Shown here: in pieces, positions 44,070-50,691 of the stretch
Position numbering within the stretch: the stretch's first letter is position 1
How the letters are laid out: each line of letters starts with the position of its first letter
NCBI RefSeq assembly: GCF_001400735.1
Contig: NZ_LJPW01000128.1
Coordinates: forward strand, 1-50,691
Length of the DNA stretch: 50,691 bases
Direction: 5' to 3'
Origin: Pseudomonas caricapapayae
GTDB taxonomy: Bacteria > Pseudomonadota > Gammaproteobacteria > Pseudomonadales > Pseudomonadaceae
Notes under the pieces: generated by a model
What the model saw: only the letters and a program-made list of their open reading frames with translations
The model's database searches: none
What the model was told of the DNA's origin: nothing
Position numbers and translations under genes: made by a program

Positions 44070-44236
44070 CGCGCAACTCCAGAATTTTTAATTTCGCGGG
44101 TGTAAAAAAACGACTGAGGGCGCGGTCTAGAAGCCAAAGGCACCAGACTTTTGACCCTCCCCCACCGCACCAGACTGGTGCGAGCACCATATCAGTGCAT
44201 TTTCGTGAAACCTGACGAGAATCGTTCTCGTTTCGG
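44070..44236. other. Candidate cos/packaging region between HNH and terS
   Basis: This gap has no gene but clear structure. GCACCAGACT occurs twice (44140-44149 and 44167-44176), and the second copy is part of an 8+8 inverted repeat CGCACCAG-A-CTGGTGCG (44166-44182). A pyrimidine-rich CCCTCCCCC tract lies between them. In HK97-like phages the cos site lies here, next to HNH and terS. The exact nick cannot be placed. Confidence 0.45.
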
Positions 44237-44632
44237 TCAGCGCGGCCGGTCAGCCTTGGCGTTCCCCCAGCCGCCATCCTCTGCTGCCGTTTTCCTGCTG
44301 TGACAGGAATGGCACAGGCCTTGCCAATTGGATCTAACCCAGAAGGCCTCCTTGTCACCACCATGAGGCACGATGTGATCAAGGTCAGTGGCCACTACCA
44401 CCAATCCTTGGCGTTCGCACTCAGCGCACAGCGGATGCTTGGCAAGGTAGGACTTACGGGCCTGCTGCCACTTGTAGCTGTAGCCGCGCTGGCTGCTGGT
44501 CTCGCGTTGCTTCTCACGCTGCTTTACTTCGAACTGCTTGCCCGCATCCTTATGGGCGTCACAGTACCGAGGGTTACGGGTCAGTGTGTTGCAGCCCTGG
44601 GCATTGCACGGCTTCTGCGGCCTCAACGGCAT
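44237..44632 (-). CDS. HNH endonuclease (terminase-associated)
   Basis: A 131-residue HNH nuclease. Zinc cysteine pairs are seen (NAQGCNTL, HPLCAECERQ, LCHSCHSRKTA), and the catalytic core reads LDHIVPHGGDKEAFWVRSNWQGLCHSCH. Phage HNH proteins beside TerS/TerL stimulate cos cleavage and are needed for packaging in HK97-like phages. Its gene overlaps the small upstream gene by 10 bp. Confidence 0.9.
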   Translation of the reverse strand: MPLRPQKPCNAQGCNTLTRNPRYCDAHKDAGKQFEVKQREKQRETSSQRGYSYKWQQARKSYLAKHPLCAECERQGLVVVATDLDHIVPHGGDKEAFWVRSNWQGLCHSCHSRKTAAEDGGWGNAKADRPR

Positions 44633-44802
44633 GGTGTGCCGTCCAGGTAGGTGCGGGGCTGAGTATCGGGGTCTTCCGGCTCTTCTTCACTCAGTGCGTC
44701 GATCAGCAGCGTCTGTTGCTCTGCCATCCGCTGTAGCAGCTGGGTCTGCTTCACCTGCTCGGCCAGTATCTGGCTTAGCAAAGAGTTGCTGTGCTCGTTC
44801 AT
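44623..44802 (-). CDS. Small phage protein, helical
   Basis: A 59-residue mostly helical protein (NSLLSQILAEQVKQTQLLQRMAEQQ) with an acidic tail (SEEEPEDPDTQP). The helix has a heptad character and may form a coiled coil. ATG 44802 is chosen; the frame to 44853 upstream looks non-coding. It sits between the lysis genes and the HNH gene; no function is known. Confidence 0.65.
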   Translation of the reverse strand: MNEHSNSLLSQILAEQVKQTQLLQRMAEQQTLLIDALSEEEPEDPDTQPRTYLDGTPCR

Positions 44803-44862
44803 ATGCCACCTTGCTCCACTTCTTGAACCATTCTCGGCGCGCATCACATCCACTACAGGACA

Positions 44863-45075
44863 TCAGTTCACCCGCTCTACAGTTACCGTGCCTTTCAATC
44901 GGCGCGTTACCAAGGCACCAGATGCCCGATTCATCTTGTAGGGATATGGGATGAACACAGCGATACCCATCCGCGTATCGCACCAAGCAACCCGATTTAT
45001 TTCATTACCGTTGACGTAGACACGTCTCGCACCACGGCCATCGTTACAGCTGTGGAAGCTATCTGGAGTGGACAT
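44863..45075 (-). CDS. Small phage hypothetical protein
   Basis: A 70-residue protein (FHSCNDGRGARRVYVNGNEI, then GIAVFIPYPYKM) of a type common in lambdoid phages of Pseudomonas near the spanin genes. It is beta-rich and basic, without membrane segments. The start at ATG 45075 follows the Rz1 stop by 13 bp. No function is assigned. Confidence 0.72.
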   Translation of the reverse strand: MSTPDSFHSCNDGRGARRVYVNGNEINRVAWCDTRMGIAVFIPYPYKMNRASGALVTRRLKGTVTVERVN

Positions 45076-45088
45076 ATCAGACCTCGAC

Positions 45089-45364
45089 TCACTTGCTCTG
45101 GCTGCGTTTGATCTGTGCGTCGACCTGATCGGCGCACGTGTCCAGCAGGTTTACTGCTCGGTCCTTCAAGGCCCAGAGGTCACCGTTCAGCGCCAAGTCT
45201 TCGTCGCTATCGCTGACCCGTTCGCACGGCACCATTACCGGGGCTTCCAGGCTTACCGCTGATGTCTTTACCACCACTGGGCGCGGGCTTGCCGCGCAGG
45301 CCGTCAGGCAAAGGCTGATCAGCCCACTTACGAACAGCCGGGCTCTTACGCTTGAGGTCTTCAA
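45089..45364 (-). CDS. Outer-membrane spanin lipoprotein (Rz1-like)
   Basis: A 91-residue lipoprotein starting at TTG 45364 (GAGGAA lies just upstream). The signal peptide (RARLFVSGLISLCLTAC) ends in the lipobox LTAC with the lipidated Cys. A Pro/Ser-containing linker and a charged C-terminus follow. It overlaps the 3' half of the Rz gene in another frame, the classic embedded Rz/Rz1 layout. With Rz it joins inner and outer membranes to complete lysis. Longer starts upstream are not needed. Confidence 0.78.
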   Translation of the reverse strand: MKTSSVRARLFVSGLISLCLTACAASPRPVVVKTSAVSLEAPVMVPCERVSDSDEDLALNGDLWALKDRAVNLLDTCADQVDAQIKRSQSK

Positions 45365-45626
45365 AGTCTTTCCTCGCTTGTCGGGCCTTGTCTTCACTGG
45401 CCTTGAGGCGCTGCTGTAGATCGGCCGTGTAGTTGGCATTGCGCTTGGCCTCGGCCTGGAGCGTGGTGATTGTCTTCTGGCTTTCGGTGTTGGCGTCGGT
45501 GGCATCCTTGGCAGTCTTCATCTGCAGCGTCACCTGCCCTTCCAGCGCGAGGACGCGGTACTGCTGGATACCGACCAGCAGCAGGCCCACCAAACTGATG
45601 ATGATTGCAGCGGCGAGAGCCTTCAT
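45207..45626 (-). CDS. Inner-membrane spanin (Rz-like)
   Basis: A 139-residue i-spanin: an N-terminal transmembrane anchor (AAAIIISLVGLLLVGIQQY) followed by a long periplasmic coiled coil (residues about 28-95; LEGQVTLQMKTAKDATDANTE) and a disordered tail. It works with the Rz1 lipoprotein encoded within and beyond its 3' end. The gene overlaps the holin gene by four bases. There is no endolysin gene between holin and spanin here. Confidence 0.87.
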   Translation of the reverse strand: MKALAAAIIISLVGLLLVGIQQYRVLALEGQVTLQMKTAKDATDANTESQKTITTLQAEAKRNANYTADLQQRLKASEDKARQARKDFEDLKRKSPAVRKWADQPLPDGLRGKPAPSGGKDISGKPGSPGNGAVRTGQR

Positions 45627-45937
45627 ACGGAATCCACCTTGCGGCCAATGAACCGGGTCACCAGCTCGCGAATGGCTGTTACGCCGAGAAAACCGATGGT
45701 GCCACCGGCAGCGACTGAAAGGCTAGGCGGCCAGGCCATCCACTCGATCAGGCTGGACGCAACGAGGCTCAACGCACCGCAGATCAACGCTTCAAAGAAA
45801 ATCCGGCGCTTGCTGGTTTCCTTGGCGTCGTAGAGGACTCGCAGTAGAGAGACGATGATGGCCATGATCGCGCCCTGCCATAGTGGATTCGATAAGGCCA
45901 TCCAGAGCTTGGCCCAGGTGTCTGGCTTGTCGGGCAT
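45623..45937 (-). CDS. Phage holin, lambda-type
   Basis: A 104-residue membrane protein with three hydrophobic segments (IMAIIVSLLRVLY, EALICGALSLVASSLIEWMAW, LSVAAGGTIGFLGVTAI) and a basic C-terminus, matching the lambda-type holin family found in Pseudomonas and enteric phages. It makes membrane lesions that release the endolysin. Starts at 45946 and 45937 are both in frame; the second is preferred by resemblance. It is the first gene after the Q-dependent terminators. Confidence 0.82.
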   Translation of the reverse strand: MPDKPDTWAKLWMALSNPLWQGAIMAIIVSLLRVLYDAKETSKRRIFFEALICGALSLVASSLIEWMAWPPSLSVAAGGTIGFLGVTAIRELVTRFIGRKVDSV

Positions 45938-45977
45938 AGTGCGCATCCGGTCTTGGCCCTTTCGGGATCTATAAACG

Positions 45978-46006
45978 AAAAAGGCCCGCCGATATGGCGA
46001 GCCTTT
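45978..46006 (-). terminator. Late-operon leader terminator 2
   Basis: On the minus strand AAGGCTCGCC (46005-45996) pairs with GGCGGGCCTT (45990-45981), with one G-U, and is followed by T residues to 45978. It is the second of two terminators between the Q-like gene and holin. Confidence 0.78.
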
Positions 46007-46023
46007 GAAATGGTTCAGAAAGC

Positions 46024-46046
46024 AAAACCCAGCACTTGGCTGGGCT
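46024..46046 (-). terminator. Late-operon leader terminator 1
   Basis: CCCAGC (46044-46039 on the minus strand) pairs with GCTGGG (46033-46028) around five bases and is followed by four T (46027-46024). The position right after the Q-like gene resembles lambda tR', the target of Q antitermination. Confidence 0.78.
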
Positions 46047-46125
46047 TAATCATCAGGGGTGCCGCGCTGGAACAGCTGAACACCGTGCCATCAGAACAGG
46101 TGTTTATCAGGCCTGAAAGAACTTT

Positions 46126-46512
46126 TTACGCCGCTTCGCAAATATCGCCCAGCGCACCGTCAATCCATGCCACACCTTGACGGATGATTTCGCGTGCTGA
46201 CCGCTCCGACATCTTGTTAGCCTCGGCAATGCGGACCATCGTCCACTTGGAGCCGAAGTACCACCAGATGAAATCGCCCATCTGCTGGTTGCGCGTGATC
46301 AACCTTGCGATCGTCGAGTCCACCAGCATTGCCGTATCGTCGGTGATCACATAAGTCGTTTCACTCGGCTCTGAGCAACACTGGCTCATCAGGGCCGCCA
46401 GTGGGGAGACATAGCTCGGCACGCCCATGCCAGACTTCCGCCAGGAGCCCCAGTTTTCCAGCAGGTATTCGGTATCGCCCAGCGGCTTGTCTACATATGT
46501 ACGTTTTTTCAC
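46126..46512 (-). CDS. Q-like late antitermination protein
   Basis: A 128-residue protein like phage Q antiterminators of the AntitermQ2/ROI type: an N-terminal LLENWGSWRKSGMG segment and a C-terminal helix-turn-helix region (AEANKMSERSAREIIRQGVAWIDGAL). It lets RNA polymerase pass late terminators. Translation starts at GTG 46512, with AGGGGA upstream. Its position just before the tandem terminators and the lysis genes is exactly that of Q. Family assignment is by pattern and position. Confidence 0.82.
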   Translation of the reverse strand: MKKRTYVDKPLGDTEYLLENWGSWRKSGMGVPSYVSPLAALMSQCCSEPSETTYVITDDTAMLVDSTIARLITRNQQMGDFIWWYFGSKWTMVRIAEANKMSERSAREIIRQGVAWIDGALGDICEAA

Positions 46513-46514
46513 GG

Positions 46515-46835
46515 TCAATCCCCTGTCCAATTTGATCCACCGGCACCGCGGCGGTTGTTCTGGTTATAAATCGCGGCAGGTCCAGTCACCTGGTCCGGGC
46601 GCTTCAATTGTTCGATCTGCCGGTCAGCGGCCTGCAGGCGCATGCTCAGCTGCGTCACCAGCACTTCCAGCGGCAGCGCATCACCGGTCTCGGAGGCGAC
46701 CCAGCCCGAGGCGTTGCACTGGACGCATGCCATTTCGTAGTAAATACCCTTGACCACTGCGCGACCTCGGCAGGCCGGGCACTGGGCCAACTCAAGCTGG
46801 GCGGCTCGGAACGCAGGGCCGTGACTCTTCTTCAT
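46515..46835 (-). CDS. Zinc-ribbon phage protein
   Basis: A 106-residue protein with two CXXC pairs (AQCPACRGRAV and MACVQCNASGW) forming a likely zinc ribbon at residues 19-43, then an amphipathic helix (LVTQLSMRLQAADRQIEQL). It is directly upstream of the Q-like gene and may be a small transcription or replication factor. No exact family is recognised. It overlaps the neighbour at 46832 by four bases. Confidence 0.75.
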   Translation of the reverse strand: MKKSHGPAFRAAQLELAQCPACRGRAVVKGIYYEMACVQCNASGWVASETGDALPLEVLVTQLSMRLQAADRQIEQLKRPDQVTGPAAIYNQNNRRGAGGSNWTGD

Positions 46836-47083
46836 CCTTCACCAACCAGCCAGTCAGCAGCGCGGTCGATATTGAACGTGACTTTGTCGCTGTCGATATC
46901 GAAACGGTGACCGCCATCCATTACGACCGTCAGCCGGGTGAAGTCGTCGAAGTTTTGCTTCATCACCATGAAGACTTTTGAGCGGTCGAACTCGCGACGG
47001 AAGGCCGACGGCGAGGGCGTTCCTATATCGGTTTTCTGAAGCGCATAGGCAAAAGCCAAGGCGCTGTCGTGCGAAATCATCAT
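46832..47083 (-). CDS. Hypothetical phage protein
   Basis: An 83-residue soluble protein (MMISHDSALAFAYALQKTDIG, then TRLTVVMDGGHRFDIDSD). It starts at either of two adjacent ATGs just downstream of the integrase stop and couples to the zinc-ribbon gene by ATGA. No family is recognised. Confidence 0.7.
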   Translation of the reverse strand: MMISHDSALAFAYALQKTDIGTPSPSAFRREFDRSKVFMVMKQNFDDFTRLTVVMDGGHRFDIDSDKVTFNIDRAADWLVGEG

Positions 47084-47085
47084 TT

Positions 47086-48363
47086 TTAAACCTCGCCTAT
47101 GGTTGATTCTTGAATAGGGTCGCAGCCCTTGTGTTCCGTGGTCTGTAGCCCGTTACCAGAATCTCCCGTTCTAAAGCGGGTCAATGTCTGAATGCGGTTC
47201 AGGCCCTTTGAATCTAGATGCGCGTGCCACTTCTCAAGGGCATCACGCTTGCGGCTCATCACGTCCGACTGGATGTACACCTTCACGTTGTGGCCCATCG
47301 CGTGGTTGATCAGCAGCTCACCGATCAGGTGGTCAATGCCAATATCGGCCCAGCCCGTGCGCGCGACCTTGCGCAGGTCGTGGCTCGTCCACTCACCCAG
47401 GCCCAGCCTTCTGAACACAGCGCTGGCCTGCCCTTCGCTGAGTGCCTTGCCGCTCCGGGATGGAAACAGGAACTGTCCTCTGTACCCGCCGGCCAACTGA
47501 ATGTCCCTGTAGCTGATCAGCAGCTTGCATACCTGTTCGGTCAGGGGCAGGTGATGCTCAACGCAGGTCTTGGTGTTCTCGGCAGGAATGAACCATTCGC
47601 GCTCCGCCAGGCTGATGTGTGCCCAGCGCGCTTGCCGCGTCTCGCCGATGCGCGTGCCGTGGCAAAGCATCATCAGCGCCAGCAGGCCATCGACTGGTTC
47701 GTACTCGAGCACGGTCAGCAGGCGTGCGATCAGTTCCTGCAGCTGGGTGCCGCGCAGCCGGGAAGGCTTGATGCCGACCTTGGCTTTCGAGAAGTCGCTG
47801 AACCTGATCTCCTTCATCGGGTTGGCCGCGATCAAACGGAGTTTGTAGGCCTGCCGAAATGCCAGGGCCAGTAGCTGGAACGCCGACCGCACATAGTCAA
47901 TGCCGATGGTTTCCTGCGCTGGCCACATGAACTGATCGTCCAGGGTGGCCTTGTCGATGCTTGTCAGCGGCACGGCGCCGAGGCGCGGCTTGAGATGGCA
48001 CTTGATCAGCGACGCGCCGGTCTTCTTGCGCTTCTCGGAAAGGCTGCGGTCGCGCGACATGCGGTCGGCGTACCAGTCCAGCAGCTCGCCAGTCGTGACC
48101 CACTTAGACAGGTTCGATCCGGCACCGGCATCGAGCCGCAAGCGGATGGCAGGCAATGCCGCGACGACCTGCTTGGCCGACAGATCGGGAAAGCTGCCGA
48201 CGAGGTTCCATTTGCCCTTGCTGACCAAGTACCACGACGCCCGCGCACGGTCCCGGGTGAAGCGCAGGTACAGGCCACGGTTCTCCACGTCGCGCAGGTC
48301 ACGCTCGGTGCCAGCGGCTTGGCGCTTGATTTCTGCATCGGTGATGCGCACGGCGGCCGTCAT
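47086..48363 (-). CDS. Tyrosine recombinase/integrase, internal to the replication operon
   Basis: A 425-residue phage integrase with an N-terminal arm-binding domain (about 1-85), a core-binding domain (about 95-190) and a catalytic domain. All catalytic residues are visible: Arg238 (HGTRIGE), His328 and Arg331 (SHDLRKV), His354 (LINHAMGHN) and Tyr363 (KVYIQS). A tail of about 60 residues follows the Tyr. It is unusual in that it does not lie next to the left junction but is translationally coupled within the replication operon (ATGA at both ends). It may be the integrase of this prophage or an additional recombinase, with another int near the right end. Confidence 0.9.
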   Translation of the reverse strand: MTAAVRITDAEIKRQAAGTERDLRDVENRGLYLRFTRDRARASWYLVSKGKWNLVGSFPDLSAKQVVAALPAIRLRLDAGAGSNLSKWVTTGELLDWYADRMSRDRSLSEKRKKTGASLIKCHLKPRLGAVPLTSIDKATLDDQFMWPAQETIGIDYVRSAFQLLALAFRQAYKLRLIAANPMKEIRFSDFSKAKVGIKPSRLRGTQLQELIARLLTVLEYEPVDGLLALMMLCHGTRIGETRQARWAHISLAEREWFIPAENTKTCVEHHLPLTEQVCKLLISYRDIQLAGGYRGQFLFPSRSGKALSEGQASAVFRRLGLGEWTSHDLRKVARTGWADIGIDHLIGELLINHAMGHNVKVYIQSDVMSRKRDALEKWHAHLDSKGLNRIQTLTRFRTGDSGNGLQTTEHKGCDPIQESTIGEV

Positions 48364-48671
48364 GCTGGATGCGCCTCCTTGCGTTTCTGCTGCTCTTTGA
48401 CAGAGTAGTCACGCAGTGGCATGAGGTGGATTTGATCAACCAGCGCCCAACCACTCAAGCCGAAGCACGATACGAGGCCAGCGCCGATTACAACCCAAGC
48501 GGCATGAACATCACCGTTCTGAATAACCATGCCGTGGTGGGGCTCTCGCCATGCGCTGATTTGCTCTTGAGCCAAAAACTCCACCAACTCGCATACCTTG
48601 CCTACGTTGTCCGGAGTCATGTGCGTCCCGACGATCAGCGCCAGGTCGCCCGGCTTGAATTGATTGCTCAT
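48360..48671 (-). CDS. Hypothetical phage protein (KOW/SH3-like)
   Basis: A 103-residue protein with a beta-type start (SNQFKPGDLALIVGTHMTPDNVGKVCELVEFL), reminiscent of small SH3/KOW-fold proteins, and a Trp-rich middle. It couples by ATGA to rusA above and to the integrase below. Similar proteins occur in Pseudomonas phage replication regions. Function unknown. Confidence 0.75.
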   Translation of the reverse strand: MSNQFKPGDLALIVGTHMTPDNVGKVCELVEFLAQEQISAWREPHHGMVIQNGDVHAAWVVIGAGLVSCFGLSGWALVDQIHLMPLRDYSVKEQQKRKEAHPA

Positions 48672-49033
48672 GCTGGAGCCTCAACGTAGTCAGAAATTCG
48701 AACGCGTACAGCGCCACCCTCGATGGTTTCGGCACTGATCTGCAGCTGGGTGACGAACCTGCTGTCGTCGATGCCCAGCGCCTGGGCAACGCCGTCTCGT
48801 CCAGACTTAAACGCCGCGATGCAGTTGTCATCGTCACGCCGGCGCCGATCCGGCGGTATGAACTCGAGCGCAAGCAATGCGCGGCCCTCGGGCACTGGCA
48901 ATGCAGCCTGAAGGCAAAGGAGGTAACAGGCGTTCCGATAGGCCTTTGCGGCTCGGCTTTTGGTAGCCCAGTGCGTCCTGGCGTTGGGACTTAGGACCTT
49001 TGGTGGCCAGGGCAACATTAGATCGGTGCTCAT
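48668..49033 (-). CDS. rusA: RusA-family Holliday junction resolvase
   Basis: A 121-residue RusA-like endodeoxyribonuclease that resolves four-way junctions made during phage recombination and replication. The opening MLPWPPKVLSPNARTHW and the acidic catalytic cluster PDRRRRDDDNCIAAFKSGRDGVAQALG (Asp residues plus Lys) are diagnostic. The ATG at 49033 overlaps the stop of the upstream gene. It is a normal nin-region gene. Confidence 0.91.
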   Translation of the reverse strand: MSTDLMLPWPPKVLSPNARTHWATKSRAAKAYRNACYLLCLQAALPVPEGRALLALEFIPPDRRRRDDDNCIAAFKSGRDGVAQALGIDDSRFVTQLQISAETIEGGAVRVRISDYVEAPA

Positions 49034-49233
49034 AGCGGCCGCCCTGTGACCACGTCGACGACTTCGAAAGTGCTCGGCCACATCCATGCGCCGTAACGCT
49101 TGGCCATAGCCAAATCAACGAACAAGGCCAATGCATGGTCAGGCGTCGAGCTGAGGTCAACCTTGAACGAGCAGCAGAACACTGCGTATCGGTAGGTCTC
49201 AATTTCTGGAAGAGCCAAGCGTCTACTGGTCAT
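49030..49233 (-). CDS. Hypothetical phage protein
   Basis: A 67-residue soluble protein (TSRRLALPEIETYRYAVFCCSF, then DLAMAKRYGAWMWPST). It is coupled by overlaps to dnaB upstream (TGATG at 49233) and to rusA downstream (ATGA). No family is recognised. Confidence 0.7.
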   Translation of the reverse strand: MTSRRLALPEIETYRYAVFCCSFKVDLSSTPDHALALFVDLAMAKRYGAWMWPSTFEVVDVVTGRPL

Positions 49234-50603
49234 CAGAACCGATCCTTGTTGCTATAACGATCTGCAAGGCTTGCGACCTTTGCTGGTCTCGGTTGCTCTA
49301 CCCAGCCCGCAGCAAGCTGTTCAAAGCGACTGTATTGGCCGAGGAATGCGGCTCGCACGGTGCCCGTTTCGATATCCCGTCCCTTGCCGATAATTATCTC
49401 GGCGATGCCTTTGGCTTCGCTGTGTTCGTGATAGACCTCATCGCGATACACGAACAAAATAATGTCGGCGTCCTGCTCAATCGCCCCGGACTCACGCAGG
49501 TCAGAAGAAAGAGGCCGCTTGTTCGGGCGCTCTTCGCACTTACGCGAAAGCTGACTCAGCAGGATTACAGGCACACCCAGTTCCCTAGCCATCAGCTTGG
49601 CGCTGCGCGTCATGTGGCTTACTTCCTGCTCGCGGCTGAATGTCCGAGAATCCGACTCCATCAGCTGCAGGTAATCGATGACGATTAGATCCAGGCCGCG
49701 TTGGCGCTTGTGACGGCGCGCAGCGGACCGTATCCGGTTGATCGTCATCGAGGCTCGGTCTGAGATGTACAGGTCGGCGTGCTTGATCTTGGCAGCTGCA
49801 CCCATCAGTTCGGCACCGTGTGTATGCGGTGCTTTTCCGCTCTTGATCAGTTGCAGTGGCACCTTCCCCTCGGAGGCCATTAGGCGATCCATCAGGCCGT
49901 TCTGGTTCATCTCAAGACTGAACACCATCACGCTCTTTTTCTCGCGGATGCAGGCATGGGACGCGATGTTCATCGCAAGGGTTGTCTTGCCCATTGCAGG
50001 CCGGCCAGCAATCACGATCAACTGTTCTGGCTTGAGCCCTTGCAGCTTTTCGTCGAGGTCTGCGATACCGGTCGACAGTCCGTCGATACCCTCTCCGCGA
50101 TCCGCCCGCGCCTGCAACACCTCGATGTAATCATCCAAGATGTCCTGGGCTTTGATGACTTCCGCCGTGGCAGTCTTGCCGTCGATGGCCAGAGCCTCGG
50201 TCTGAATGGCTGCGACCTTGTCGGGGGTGGGCTGATCGCTGTAGGCGATATCGTTGATGCGAGAACCCAACTGAATCATGGCGCGATCTAGGCTGCGCTC
50301 CCGAACTGTGGCTGCATACGAGGACGCATTAGCAACGCTGGGCGTGTTTCTTGCAATTTCTGAGGCATACGCAAGAGCGCTGACACCATCAGCCAACTCG
50401 TGGAGAAACACACCCACCGTCACGCAGTCAACAGGCTTGTTATCGCCATGCAGAGCTAGGATTCCGCGATAGATCGCGGCGTTATCCTCGAAATAAAAAT
50501 CATCGACCGCCAGGTCTGCGCTGAGAACGTCGATCAGTTCCTGACGCAAAAGCATCGCACCCAGCACGCTGTGTTCTGCCTCAAGGCTGTAGGGATCACG
50601 CAC
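49233..50603 (-). CDS. DnaB-like replicative helicase
   Basis: A 456-residue phage DnaB. The N-terminal domain opens DPYSLEAEHSVLGAMLL. The RecA-like motor has Walker A (IAGRPAMGKTTLAMN), Walker B (LIVIDYLQLM), and the H3/H4 segments ILLSQLSRKCEERPNKRPLSSDLRESGAIEQDADIILFVYRDEVY. It unwinds DNA at the phage origin. It starts at GTG 50603, just after the end of the replication protein gene; the family is certain. Confidence 0.95.
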   Translation of the reverse strand: MRDPYSLEAEHSVLGAMLLRQELIDVLSADLAVDDFYFEDNAAIYRGILALHGDNKPVDCVTVGVFLHELADGVSALAYASEIARNTPSVANASSYAATVRERSLDRAMIQLGSRINDIAYSDQPTPDKVAAIQTEALAIDGKTATAEVIKAQDILDDYIEVLQARADRGEGIDGLSTGIADLDEKLQGLKPEQLIVIAGRPAMGKTTLAMNIASHACIREKKSVMVFSLEMNQNGLMDRLMASEGKVPLQLIKSGKAPHTHGAELMGAAAKIKHADLYISDRASMTINRIRSAARRHKRQRGLDLIVIDYLQLMESDSRTFSREQEVSHMTRSAKLMARELGVPVILLSQLSRKCEERPNKRPLSSDLRESGAIEQDADIILFVYRDEVYHEHSEAKGIAEIIIGKGRDIETGTVRAAFLGQYSRFEQLAAGWVEQPRPAKVASLADRYSNKDRF

Positions 50604-50691
50604 TGTAATTCCCCTCGACGACCTTCACGAAGTTGCTCGGCGCGATCAACCAGTCGAAGCTGGCCCGGAACGGTACAGAGCCGTTCTTGCC
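50596..50691 (-). CDS. Phage replication protein, C-terminus only (partial)
   Basis: Thirty-one residues (ending NFVKVVEGNYSA) are read from the window edge to TGA 50598-50596. The pattern (FDWLIAPSNFVKVVEGNY) is that of the C-terminus of lambda-O-like or DnaA/DnaC-region replication proteins that lie upstream of dnaB. The gene continues to the right, outside the window. It overlaps the dnaB GTG region. Confidence 0.7.
   Translation of the reverse strand, partial: GKNGSVPFRASFDWLIAPSNFVKVVEGNYSA

Larger units (their letters stand above)
17173..50691 (-). mobile_element. Lambda/HK97-like siphovirus prophage (left part, right end outside window)
   Basis: A continuous set of phage genes runs from the kinase junction to the window edge: terminase, portal, protease, capsid, connectors, tail with G/GT frameshift, tape measure, tail tip, fibers, lysis, Q-like antiterminator, integrase, RusA and DnaB. 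Most are on the minus strand with four-base overlaps. Structural genes look complete, so the element may be functional. Repressor, cro and the right attachment site are not in the window. Confidence 0.93.

Noticed and set aside
44687..44986. 99-residue minus-strand frame near the HNH gene
   Set aside because: It overlaps two small genes with better protein-like patterns and has no good start site.
1..50691. CRISPR array or insertion sequence
   Set aside because: No regularly spaced repeats of CRISPR type and no transposase frame were seen.

Overview
The window looks like a chromosome segment of a Pseudomonas, most likely of the P. syringae group. The reasons are an OprD-type porin, a protocatechuate (pca) cluster with Pseudomonas-like proteins, a dGTPase with a TTG start, and high-GC codon use. 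The species is inferred from remembered family resemblance; no search was run.

Region 1 (about 1-8.3 kb) is aromatic catabolism. On the minus strand lie pcaQ (LysR regulator), pcaH and pcaG (protocatechuate 3,4-dioxygenase), an aromatic acid/H+ symporter, pcaB and pcaC. A plus-strand OprD-type porin converges on pcaC across a shared terminator, and a DMT/EamA exporter diverges from the porin. Two operators can be read directly. A 10+10 bp perfect palindrome containing ATAACC-N4-GGTTAT lies between pcaQ and pcaH. A GTTCGATAATCGCCC box, within a run of three GTTC repeats at 10-bp intervals, lies upstream of the porin. pcaD is absent between pcaB and pcaC.

Region 2 (8.3-17.2 kb) is ordinary chromosome: a small glutaredoxin-like protein, a membrane acyltransferase, a three-gene yqjD/yqjE-like envelope operon, dgt, a stand-alone receiver protein, a BvgA/EvgA-like response regulator, and a BvgS/EvgS-like hybrid kinase. 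The kinase gene is cut inside its receiver domain, just after the phospho-acceptor Asp, and this is where a prophage begins.

Region 3 (17.2 kb to beyond the right edge) is a large lambda/HK97-like siphovirus prophage read mostly on the minus strand. From right to left: replication (replication protein C-terminus, DnaB helicase, RusA), an internal tyrosine integrase, a Q-like antiterminator, two tandem terminators, holin and spanins, HNH endonuclease, TerS/TerL, portal, ClpP-type protease, HK97-type capsid, connector and tail genes, a G/GT frameshift on the lambda slippery heptamer GGGAAAG, tape measure, tail tip L/K/I/J, fibers with an S74 chaperone domain, a GH19 endolysin and an SGNH-type tail protein. 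Several strong intrinsic terminators interrupt the late operon, consistent with processive Q antitermination.

The left end of the prophage holds accessory plus-strand genes: a CXXC protein, then an overlapping pair encoding a DprA-like protein and a phosphoribosyltransferase that resembles the ShosTA toxin-antitoxin/defence module. A separate AT-rich gene with a HEPN-type R-x5-H motif sits among the tail fiber genes. These are the best candidates for an anti-phage function. The immunity region and right attachment site are outside the window.
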